From assembly GCA_020846145.1 (NCBI GenBank), contig JADLEL010000114.1:1-41396 (forward strand): a stretch of DNA of 41,396 nucleotides. Direction: 5' to 3'. Positions 17,598 to 24,039 of this stretch are shown here, piece after piece. The DNA is from Pirellulales bacterium. GTDB taxonomy: Bacteria; Planctomycetota; Planctomycetia; Pirellulales; Thermoguttaceae. The notes beneath the pieces were generated by a model, which worked only from the letters and a program-made list of their open reading frames with translations, searched no databases and was not told the DNA's origin. Within the stretch, counting starts at the first letter, position 1; each line of letters opens with the position of its first letter. Position numbers and translations under genes: made by a program.

Positions 17598-17972
17598 ATG
17601 AACAAGGCTGAGTTGAAAGTTTACAGGGAACTGCTTCTAAGTTTGCGCGCCCGGCTCCGCGGCGACGTAAAGCAAATGGCCGATGCGGCGTTGAAAAAGA
17701 GCCGCAGCGAATCGGTGGGCGATCTTTCGTCGATGCCGATCCACATGGCCGACATCGGCAGCGACAATTTCGAGCAGGAATTCACGCTCAGCTTGATGCA
17801 GAACGAGGGCGACACCCTGCAAATGATCGAAAGCAGCCTCGAACGCATCGAGGAAGGCACCTATGGACAATGCGAAGAATGCGGCGTGAAAATCCCCAAA
17901 ACCCGGCTCAACGCCATTCCTTACTCCGTGCTCTGCGTCCGCTGCGCGGAGCAGCAGGAAAACGGCTACTAG
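17598..17972 (+). CDS. DksA/TraR-family zinc-finger protein
   Basis: A 124-residue protein with an N-terminal coiled-coil-forming helical region (about 1-85) and a C4 zinc finger, Cys92-x2-Cys95-x17-Cys113-x2-Cys116 (CEECG ... CVRC). DksA-type proteins bind the RNA polymerase secondary channel and modulate initiation, often with ppGpp. Residues after the coiled-coil tip are not clear enough to decide between a true DksA and a general TraR/YteA-type member. ATG 17598 is chosen because CGGAGAG precedes it at good spacing; a GTG at 17565 in the same frame lacks one. A strong promoter lies at 17496-17524. The next gene, signal peptidase II, follows after a repeat-containing gap of 162 bases. Confidence 0.9.
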   Translation: MNKAELKVYRELLLSLRARLRGDVKQMADAALKKSRSESVGDLSSMPIHMADIGSDNFEQEFTLSLMQNEGDTLQMIESSLERIEEGTYGQCEECGVKIPKTRLNAIPYSVLCVRCAEQQENGY

Positions 17973-18008
17973 AAAAATTATTTCGCGGCCTGCCGCAAAG
18001 CAACGAGC

Positions 18009-18088
18009 GCGAGCCGCCGGGTTTATCCGGGCGCATCGAGGGGATTCGACTTGCCGGATGAAGCGCCGGGATAAACCCGGCGGCTCGC
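18009..18088. repeat. 26-bp inverted repeat between the zinc-finger gene and lspA
   Basis: Arms 18009-18034 and 18063-18088 (core GAGCCGCCGGGTTTATCC) pair with one mismatch around a 28-base loop. It could fold in the transcript and separate the two genes, but it has no T-run. It is most likely a dispersed palindromic element. Confidence 0.8.
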
Positions 18089-18134
18089 TGTTTCTGTCGC
18101 TCGCCACCCGTCCTACCACCCCGAAGGACCTGCC

Positions 18135-18746
18135 ATGAAGGCCGTCCCCGCCAGCCGGAGCATCGTTTTTCTGCTGATCGCCTTCACGGGCAGCGCGGTC
18201 GATCTCGCCACGAAAAAATGGGTTTTCGATCGGCTCGGCATGCCCGGCCCCAATAGCCGTACGCATTGGCTCTGGACGAATGTCGTCGGCTTTCAAACCA
18301 GTTTGAACGAAGGCGCGCTGTTCGGATTGGGCCAAGGATTCGTGCCCGTCTTCGCCGCGCTTTCGGTCGTGGCCGCGGTGGGCATCTTCATCTGGCTTTT
18401 TTACGCCGGGGCCGCTCGCGATTGGCTCTTAACCGTCGCCTTGGGCTGCGTTACGGCGGGCATTTTCGGCAACCTTTACGATCGGCTCGGCTTTCATCAA
18501 CTCCAATGGCCCTTCCACGACGGCATCCACGCGACGGGGGATGCCGTCCATGCCGTGCGCGACTTCGTGCTCGTGAAGGTCGGCTCCTGGAGCTGGCCGA
18601 ATTTCAATGTCGCCGACAGCCTCCTCGTCTGCGGCGCGATCCTCCTCTTCTGGCACGCCTTCCGCTGCCCTTGCGAAGCCAAAAAACATTCTCCGTCCGA
18701 AGAATCCGCCGGCAACGAACTCGCAAATAAAATCGTTTCGTTGTAG
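18135..18746 (+). CDS. lspA: Lipoprotein signal peptidase (signal peptidase II)
   Basis: A 203-residue inner-membrane aspartic protease that removes the signal peptide of lipoproteins after diacylglyceryl modification. Seen: four hydrophobic segments, the SAVDLATK motif in helix 1, the conserved Asn58 in SLNEGALFG, and the two catalytic aspartates Asp116 (GNLYDRLGF) and Asp161 (FNVADSLL). The stretch between them (about 121-155) and the charged tail are longer than in enterobacterial LspA, which accounts for the size. ATG 18135 has GAAGGA six bases upstream. At least one likely substrate is in the window, the OmpA-family lipoprotein at 39582-40406. Confidence 0.95.
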   Translation: MKAVPASRSIVFLLIAFTGSAVDLATKKWVFDRLGMPGPNSRTHWLWTNVVGFQTSLNEGALFGLGQGFVPVFAALSVVAAVGIFIWLFYAGAARDWLLTVALGCVTAGIFGNLYDRLGFHQLQWPFHDGIHATGDAVHAVRDFVLVKVGSWSWPNFNVADSLLVCGAILLFWHAFRCPCEAKKHSPSEESAGNELANKIVSL

Positions 18747-18806
18747 GTTATGCTTTTGCATAACGGCATTCGGGCTTAGGTGTTATGCTGAAGCATAACC
18801 TACTTT
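18744..18806. repeat. Inverted pair of the GTTATGC palindromic repeat
   Basis: TAGGTTATGCTTTTGCATAA just after lspA faces GTTATGCTGAAGCATAACCTAC ending near 18806. The outer arms GTAGGTTATGC and GCATAACCTAC pair, and each unit is itself palindromic. Same family as 17120-17137. The remaining gap up to 19039 carries only a leader hairpin. Confidence 0.75.
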
Positions 18807-18975
18807 CCACCCGCGAACTTCTCTTGCCTTTTCTCCGTAGAAACGGACAATGGAATGGCAGCAAATAGGGAATCATTGGGCTGGGCCGCTCAATTTTCCA
18901 TTCCCGGCCGCACGGTTGGGAATGCCGCGCCGAGAAAAAAATGAGGGCGTTTCGTAACCTATTATAGAATAATCA

Positions 18976-19006
18976 CTTGCGGCATATTTTCGGAAACGGC
19001 CGCAAG
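18976..19006 (+). other. Leader hairpin ahead of the ECF sigma factor gene
   Basis: CTTGCGGC (18976-18983) and GCCGCAAG (18999-19006) pair perfectly over a 15-base loop, 33 bases before the sigma factor ATG at 19040. It follows an AT-rich patch (ATTATAGAATAAT near 18960) that may contain a -10 element. Its role, if any, is unknown. Confidence 0.4.
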
Positions 19007-19039
19007 ATTCTGTAATCCGCGGAAACCACGCTTACGGCG

Positions 19040-19636
19040 ATGACGCAGCCAAGACCGCGCGACAAGCCCGAAACCGACGAGGATGGTACGCCGAAAGTCG
19101 GCGGTCGCCGCATCGACTGGCAGCAGGTGCTGGCCGAGCACGAACGCTGGCTGCGGACGGTCATTTACACCCGGGTCGGCGAGCCGCAGGCCGTCGAGGA
19201 GGTGCTGCAGGAAGTCTCCCTGGCGGCGGTGCGGCAAAAAGCGCCGATTTCGGATCCCACGAAGGTCTCGGCTTGGTTGTATCGCTTGGCGGTGATGCAA
19301 ACGCTCTTGTATCGCCGCAAGCAGGGCCGGCGGCGGAAACTGATCGACCGCTACGCCGAGCGCAATCGGCCGCGCGAAAGCGACAATCGCCGGCAGAATC
19401 CGCTGGATTGGTTGCTTTCCGAGGAACGCCGGGAGAAAGTGCGAACGGCCTTGAAGCAATTGTCCCGCCGCGACGCCGAAATCCTGCTGCTTAAATACAC
19501 CGAAGATTGGAGCTACCGCGAACTGGCCGACCACTTGGGCGTTAGCGAAAGCGCGGTCGAAGCGCGGCTGCATCGCGCCCGCGGCCGCCTGCGGGCGGAA
19601 CTCGCCGCGCACGACGTGGTGGCCGCCGATGCGTAG
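19040..19636 (+). CDS. ECF-type RNA polymerase sigma factor
   Basis: A 198-residue protein with the two-domain layout of extracytoplasmic-function sigma factors. Sigma2 spans about 31-95 (AVEEVLQEVSLAAV, then SAWLYRLAVMQTLLYRRKQ for -10 recognition). Sigma4 spans about 134-187, with LSRRDAEILLLKYTEDWSYRE and the helix-turn-helix ELADHLGVSESAVEARLHRA. The intervening arginine-rich linker and a charged N-terminus of about 25 residues are longer than average. The TAG stop lies inside a copy of the GACAGGTT palindromic repeat, so the last residues may have been changed by its insertion. The next gene encodes a membrane protein likely to be its anti-sigma partner, followed by PDZ and beta-propeller genes. 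Target promoters are unknown. Confidence 0.93.
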   Translation: MTQPRPRDKPETDEDGTPKVGGRRIDWQQVLAEHERWLRTVIYTRVGEPQAVEEVLQEVSLAAVRQKAPISDPTKVSAWLYRLAVMQTLLYRRKQGRRRKLIDRYAERNRPRESDNRRQNPLDWLLSEERREKVRTALKQLSRRDAEILLLKYTEDWSYRELADHLGVSESAVEARLHRARGRLRAELAAHDVVAADA

Positions 19637-19724
19637 GACAGGTTTCCAACCCGACCCGTGAAAATAAATTAAAAACTCCATCAGATTAGCTACACCCAAA
19701 GACAGGTTGGAAACCTGTCCTACC
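19633..19724. repeat. Inverted pair of the GACAGGTT palindromic repeat between sigma and anti-sigma genes
   Basis: A partial copy starts GTAGGACAGGTTTCCAACC at 19633, and a full copy GACAGGTTGGAAACCTGTCC starts at 19701. Together they could fold across the 94-base gap. The first supplies the sigma factor stop codon. The second supplies an ATG (19707) that falsely extends the next ORF by METCPT. Confidence 0.8.
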
Positions 19725-19730
19725 ATCCCC

Positions 19731-20483
19731 ATGAATCCGATCCAGAAAAATCTGACGCACGCCGAAGGAGACCAATTCGACCGGTTGGCGGACGGCGAGT
19801 TGAGCGAGTCGGAGCGCCGCGCGCTCTTGACTTCGTTGGACGCCGAGCCGGAAGGCTGGCGGCGCTGCGCGTTGGCCTTCCTGGAAGCGCAAGCATGGGG
19901 CGAAAGTTTCGGCGAATTAACGCCCGCGCTTGGCGAACCTGCGCCTTTGCCGGCTCTCGACGTATCCCCTCGACCAAAGAAGCAGAAAAAACCGCTGGGT
20001 CCGATGGGTACGGTCATGGCGATGGCCGCCAGTTTCCTCCTCGCTTTGGGATTGGGCGGTTGGCTGCTTCGTTCGCCGGGGGGCGGCGCGATGAATCCCG
20101 CGCCCGATTTAATCGCCGGAAATATCGGACCGCGCGAACTCCCGCACCTCACACCCGCCTCCGCCGGCGGCGGCGAATCGATTCGGCAGCCCGAACCTTC
20201 TTCCTCCACGCCGTGGCAGATGGTGAAGCTGCATGCGCCGGGGCTGACCGGCAATAACGAGCCGCTGCAACTGCCCGCGCTGCCGTGCGAGCGGCTGGAC
20301 GAAGATTTCTTAAAGTCCGTGCCGAATCCCCTTCCCGACGCCGTGCTTCAGGCCCTCGAACGGACGGGCCACGAAGTCCGCACCCATCGCGAACTGTTGC
20401 CCGTGAAACTCAAGGACGGCCGCCAATTGGTCGTTCCCGTCGATCGAGTCGATGTGCGTTACGACAACCATCGGGCGTATTAA
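19731..20483 (+). CDS. Single-pass membrane protein, putative anti-sigma factor
   Basis: A 250-residue protein. Residues 1-60 are an acidic cytoplasmic domain (FDRLADGELSESERRALL) similar in layout to anti-sigma N-domains, but without the His-x3-Cys-x2-Cys zinc motif; only Cys46 is present. One transmembrane segment lies at about 92-113, followed by roughly 135 periplasmic residues rich in proline and charge. The position directly after an ECF sigma factor supports the role; the sequence alone does not prove it. ATG 19731 is chosen over 19707, which lies in a palindromic repeat. No clear ribosome-binding site precedes either. The periplasmic part could sense an envelope signal together with the downstream PDZ protein. 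Confidence 0.75.
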   Translation: MNPIQKNLTHAEGDQFDRLADGELSESERRALLTSLDAEPEGWRRCALAFLEAQAWGESFGELTPALGEPAPLPALDVSPRPKKQKKPLGPMGTVMAMAASFLLALGLGGWLLRSPGGGAMNPAPDLIAGNIGPRELPHLTPASAGGGESIRQPEPSSSTPWQMVKLHAPGLTGNNEPLQLPALPCERLDEDFLKSVPNPLPDAVLQALERTGHEVRTHRELLPVKLKDGRQLVVPVDRVDVRYDNHRAY

Positions 20484-20605
20484 GCAAAGTATGAAGTATG
20501 AATGCTGAAGGATGAATTTGCCGCTTGCGGCTTAGTATTTTTCTCTCGAAAAAAACACTTGAACACTTTTTCGGCGAACTTTTCCCACGGAAAAAGGAGC
20601 AATTC

Positions 20606-21799
20606 ATGCTGCGAAAAATTTTCCTCAACTGCTCGGCGATGTTATTGCTTGCCGGTTTTGCGTGGGCGGCCGAGCCGCCGCCGTCCGACGCGTTGAACGA
20701 TCAAACCGTTCCGCCGAAAGCGGGCGGCCAAGCGGCGCAAAATCCGCCCGACGTGCTGTTTTTCAAGGCCACTCCCGGCCGACCGATCCCCGCGCCCGAC
20801 GAACAGGGGAGAACGAGTCACCGCATGTTCAACCAAGCGCTGATCGGCGGTCCGATGCCCGCGGAAATGCAAGGAGTCGCACAACTTTTAATACCGGGCG
20901 AATACTGGCTGGGGATCGAATGCTATTCCGTGCCGCCGGCGCTGCGCGCGCATTTGAGTTTGGAGGATAACGTGGGCTTGGTGGTGGGGAGCGTGGTTCC
21001 CGACAGCCCCGCCGCGAAAGCCGGCCTCGAAACGCACGACGTTTTATTGCAGGCGGGCGAGACAAAATTATCCACGGTGCAAGACCTCTCCGCGACGATC
21101 GAAGCGGCGAAGGAAACGCCGCTGAAACTGGAGATCATTCATGCCGGCAAGCCGAAGACCGTCGAAATCTCGCCGGCCAAGCGTCCGCAAAACGCGACGA
21201 CCGTGCGCGAAGGCGCGCCGGGCGATTGGCAGGAGATCGAAAAATGGATGGAAAAGATGCGCGGCGGCGCGAACGCCGAACGGCCGCAGCAGTTCCAATT
21301 CCGCGTCATCCAGCCGGGCGCGATTCTCCCGCCGGGCGCGCCGCTGCAGCCGCCGATGCCGGGCAACATGTCGATCAATATCAGCCGCAACGGCGACCAG
21401 CCGGCGCGGATCACCGTTGACTGGAACGACAAAAAATGGGAGATCACCGAAAAAGAGTTGGATAAACTCCCGGCCGAAGTGCGGCCGCACGTCGAACGGA
21501 TGCTCGGCCGCGGGAAATTCGAATGGACGACGCCCGGCGGCGGCAAGCTCACCGCCGAAGCGCTGGACTTCACGATGCCCGCCCCGCCGCCGGGCATGCC
21601 CGGCGCTCCCGGCCCGCAAATGCAAGTTCAGCCATTCCGCTCGCTGGAAGATCGGCTGGAAGCGATGAGCCGCAAGATCGACGCCCTGCAAAAGCAACTG
21701 GAAAGCAAGCGCGGCGACGATCGGCCGCCGCAAGCGGAACAATCCGCTCCCGAAGAAAATCCCAATCCGAGCGCCCCGACAGAGTCCAACAAAACATGA
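20606..21799 (+). CDS. Secreted PDZ-domain protein, no protease domain
   Basis: A 397-residue protein with signal peptide 1-22 (ends FAWAAEPPP) and one PDZ domain at about 100-192, containing GLVVGSVVPDSPAAKAGLETHDVLLQ spread over 124-149. A proline-rich middle follows, then a coiled coil near 345-368 (LEDRLEAMSRKIDALQKQLE) and an acidic disordered tail. PDZ domains bind C-terminal or unfolded peptides. No trypsin-like or other catalytic domain is present, so it is probably an adaptor or sensor. ATG 20606 has AAAGGAG at ideal spacing; an in-frame ATG at 20525 has no signal sequence and is rejected. It overlaps the next gene by ATGA and follows the sigma/anti-sigma pair, suggesting a four-gene unit. 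Confidence 0.85.
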   Translation: MLRKIFLNCSAMLLLAGFAWAAEPPPSDALNDQTVPPKAGGQAAQNPPDVLFFKATPGRPIPAPDEQGRTSHRMFNQALIGGPMPAEMQGVAQLLIPGEYWLGIECYSVPPALRAHLSLEDNVGLVVGSVVPDSPAAKAGLETHDVLLQAGETKLSTVQDLSATIEAAKETPLKLEIIHAGKPKTVEISPAKRPQNATTVREGAPGDWQEIEKWMEKMRGGANAERPQQFQFRVIQPGAILPPGAPLQPPMPGNMSINISRNGDQPARITVDWNDKKWEITEKELDKLPAEVRPHVERMLGRGKFEWTTPGGGKLTAEALDFTMPAPPPGMPGAPGPQMQVQPFRSLEDRLEAMSRKIDALQKQLESKRGDDRPPQAEQSAPEENPNPSAPTESNKT

Positions 21800-22926
21800 A
21801 ATACCTTTTCGCATGCGCATTGTTGGCGTTCGGTTGCCAAGCGGCGAGTTCTTGCGCCCTGGGCGATGAGCCGGCGGAAAGGTCGTCCTGGGCGATGTTT
21901 CGCGGCGATGAGCGGGCGTCGGGGGTGGCGAAGGGGGAGTTGCCGGAGAAGTTGGAATTGCTGTGGACGTTTTCGACGAAGAAGGGGGGCTTCGAATCGA
22001 CGGCGGCAATCTCCGGCGATGCAGTCTATGTCGGCGACACCGGCGGCAAGTTCCACGCCTTGAATCTCTCCGATGGGAAACCGCGCTGGGCGTTCCCCGC
22101 GCCGATGGGCTTCACCGCCTCGCCCGCCGTGAAAGACGGACGAGTTTTCATCGGCGACGGCGACGGGACTTTCTATGGTCTCGATGCCCAAAGCGGCGAG
22201 AAGCTATGGACCTATCAGTCCGACGGGGAAATCAATTCCAGCGCGAATCTGTATAAAAGCTATGTGCTCTTCGGCTCGCAAGACGCCATGCTCTATTGCC
22301 TCGACGCGAAAAGCGGCGCGTTGGTTTGGAAGTTCGAGGGGGGCGATCAAATCCGCTGTTTCCCCGCGGTCCTCGATCATTACGCCTTCATCGCCGGCTG
22401 CGACGCCGCCTTGTCGATGATCGATTTGGAAAACCGCGGCAAAATCGTGGGCAAGGCGCCGATCGATTCGCCCACCACCTGCACGCCCGCCGTGATGGAT
22501 GGGAAAATCTTCGTCGGCACCGAGGGGAACGTTTTTTTCTGCATCGAGCCGAAGGAGCAAAAAATTCTCTGGCGCTTCGAGGCCGGAAAACGCGCCGATT
22601 CGTATCGCTCCTCGGCGGCGGTGGCGAAAGAGGCCGTGATCGTCGGCTCGCGCGACAAGCGGCTGCACGCCCTCGACCCGGCGACCGGCAAGCCGCTCTG
22701 GAGTTTCGCCACGAGGAATCGGGTGGATAGTTCGCCGGTGATCGTCGGCGGCCGCGTGTTCGTCGGTTCCGCCGACGGCCGGATTTACGGCATCAACGTC
22801 AAAACCGGCGAAAAGGTCTGGCAGTTCGAGGCCGGCGGCGCGGTCGTCGCCTCGCCCGCCGTGGCGGAAGGACGGATGGTCATTGGCAATAATCAGGGTG
22901 AACTTTTCTGCTTCGGCGCGAAATAG
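21796..22926 (+). CDS. Exported PQQ-like beta-propeller repeat protein
   Basis: A 376-residue protein with an N-terminal signal sequence. Cys14 in LLAFGCQ gives a weak lipobox, so it may be a lipoprotein. It then has repeated blades of the PQQ enzyme-repeat type, with cores such as VYVGDTGGKFHALNLSDGK, FIGDGDGTFYGLDAQSGEK, LFGSQDAMLYCLDAKSGAL and VGSADGRIYGINVKTGEK. Seven or eight such blades form a propeller of the BamB/YncE type, normally a protein-binding scaffold rather than an enzyme when no PQQ ligands are present. The start overlaps the stop of the PDZ gene (ATGA), which supports translational coupling and a shared envelope function. A longer upstream in-frame ATG (21523) only reads the PDZ gene in another frame. 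Confidence 0.88.
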   Translation: MKYLFACALLAFGCQAASSCALGDEPAERSSWAMFRGDERASGVAKGELPEKLELLWTFSTKKGGFESTAAISGDAVYVGDTGGKFHALNLSDGKPRWAFPAPMGFTASPAVKDGRVFIGDGDGTFYGLDAQSGEKLWTYQSDGEINSSANLYKSYVLFGSQDAMLYCLDAKSGALVWKFEGGDQIRCFPAVLDHYAFIAGCDAALSMIDLENRGKIVGKAPIDSPTTCTPAVMDGKIFVGTEGNVFFCIEPKEQKILWRFEAGKRADSYRSSAAVAKEAVIVGSRDKRLHALDPATGKPLWSFATRNRVDSSPVIVGGRVFVGSADGRIYGINVKTGEKVWQFEAGGAVVASPAVAEGRMVIGNNQGELFCFGAK

Positions 22927-22952
22927 TTTCCGTTGCGGAAGGTGCGCAAATC

Positions 22953-23020
22953 GTAGGGTGCGTGCTTGCACCCACGCTTTTTCCGCTGGGAAACACCGTG
23001 CGTGCAAGCACGCACCCTAC
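22953..23020. repeat. Inverted repeat GTAGGGTGCGTGCTTGCAC
   Basis: Arms 22953-22976 and 22997-23020 (GTAGGGTGCGTGCTTGCACC and its complement, with a small bulge) pair over about 20 bases. It lies 26 bases after the beta-propeller gene and could terminate that transcript structurally, but it lacks a T-run. It appears to be another dispersed palindromic family. Confidence 0.8.
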
Positions 23021-23062
23021 GCGATGTATCCGCAAGGGGAACTTATTAGAGGAGTCATCGGC

Positions 23063-23116
23063 ATGAATCAGAGCCGCTTGCGTATAAGTAAATCTTATGA
23101 TAAGATTGACTTATGA
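23063..23116 (+). CDS. Possible 17-residue leader peptide coupled to the LysR gene
   Basis: ATG 23063 opens MNQSRLRISKSYDKIDL and stops at TGA 23114-23116, which overlaps the LysR start ATG (23113-23115) as ATGA. A good ribosome-binding site, AGAGGAG at 23048-23054, lies eight bases ahead, whereas the LysR start has none of its own. Ribosomes finishing the leader could therefore start LysR. The palindrome AATCTTATGATAAGATT lies inside it. The peptide has no recognisable domain; the claim rests on spacing and overlap. Confidence 0.45.
   Translation: MNQSRLRISKSYDKIDL
23091..23107. promoter_or_regulatory. Palindrome AATCTTA-TGA-TAAGATT upstream of the LysR gene (putative operator)
   Basis: A perfect 7-bp inverted repeat with a 3-base spacer ends five bases before the LysR ATG. 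LysR regulators commonly bind interrupted palindromes near their own promoters, so autoregulation is plausible. It could instead be an mRNA hairpin that controls the leader-to-LysR coupling. Confidence 0.4.
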
Positions 23117-24039
23117 ACATTGAAACGCTGCGCATTTTTTGTGATGTTATTCAGCACCAAAGCTTCTCTCGTGGCGCGAATGCCAACGAAGTCAGCCAGT
23201 CGGCGGCCACCCAATCGGTGCATCGGCTCGAAAAATACTTCGGCATCGAATTGGTCGATCGCTCGATCCGCCCCTTCGTGCTGACACCCGAGGGGCAAGC
23301 CTGTTACGAGGGCTTTCGCGAAGTTCTCGAACTGTACGACTCGGTCGAGGCTCGGGTGCGGTCCCTGCGGATGGAAATCAGCGGGTCGGTGCGCGTGGCG
23401 GCCATTTATTCGGTCGGATTGCACGACATGAGCCGCGCCATGCAGGAATTCATGCGGCAGTATCCCAAGGCCAAAATCCGGCTGGAATACCTGCGGCCCA
23501 CCAAAGTTTACGACGCCGTGCAAAACTCCGAGGTCGATTTGGGAATCATCTCCTACCCCCAGTCCTCCGCCGATTTGAATGTTATCCCGCTGCGTTCGGA
23601 AAAAATGGTCGTCGTTTGCCATCTCACGCACCCGCTGACCAGACACCACACGGTAACGGCCGAGCAACTCCAAGGGGAAGACTTCGTGGCGTTCGACCGC
23701 GACCTGCACATCCGCAAGGAGATCGACCGCTATTTACGGCAGCATGCGGTGAATCTCCGCGTGGCGATGGAGTTCGACAACATCGAAACCATCAAGCAGG
23801 CGGTGCAAATCGGGACGGGCATCAGCATTCTGCCCGAACCGACGGTGCGCGCCGAAACCAAGGCCGGCACGCTCATGGCCCTGCGATTGGTCGAGCCGGA
23901 GATGTATCGGCCGATCGGGATCATCCACCGGCAGCGGAAGGTTTTTACGCCGACGGCCGCGAAGTTCATCGAAATGTTGCAGCAATTGCAGGATCAAGGC
24001 GAGGAGGAAGTAGGATGCGCGAAGCCGAACTGCCCGTAA
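23113..24039 (+). CDS. LysR-family transcriptional regulator
   Basis: A 308-residue regulator. The N-terminal winged helix-turn-helix (about 1-60) reads MNIETLRIFCDVIQHQSFSR, ASQ-like EVSQSAATQSVHRLEKYFG and ELVDRSIRPFVLTPEG. The rest (about 90-300) is a periplasmic-binding-protein-like effector domain with GSVRVAAIYSVG and GTGISILPEPTV. Effector and targets are unknown. Its end overlaps the corrinoid activator gene by 25 bases, so the two are co-translated. This suggests it controls corrinoid-dependent methyl metabolism, although a local regulator of its own operon is all the sequence shows. The start has no ribosome-binding site and may depend on a coupled leader peptide. Confidence 0.93.
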   Translation: MNIETLRIFCDVIQHQSFSRGANANEVSQSAATQSVHRLEKYFGIELVDRSIRPFVLTPEGQACYEGFREVLELYDSVEARVRSLRMEISGSVRVAAIYSVGLHDMSRAMQEFMRQYPKAKIRLEYLRPTKVYDAVQNSEVDLGIISYPQSSADLNVIPLRSEKMVVVCHLTHPLTRHHTVTAEQLQGEDFVAFDRDLHIRKEIDRYLRQHAVNLRVAMEFDNIETIKQAVQIGTGISILPEPTVRAETKAGTLMALRLVEPEMYRPIGIIHRQRKVFTPTAAKFIEMLQQLQDQGEEEVGCAKPNCP

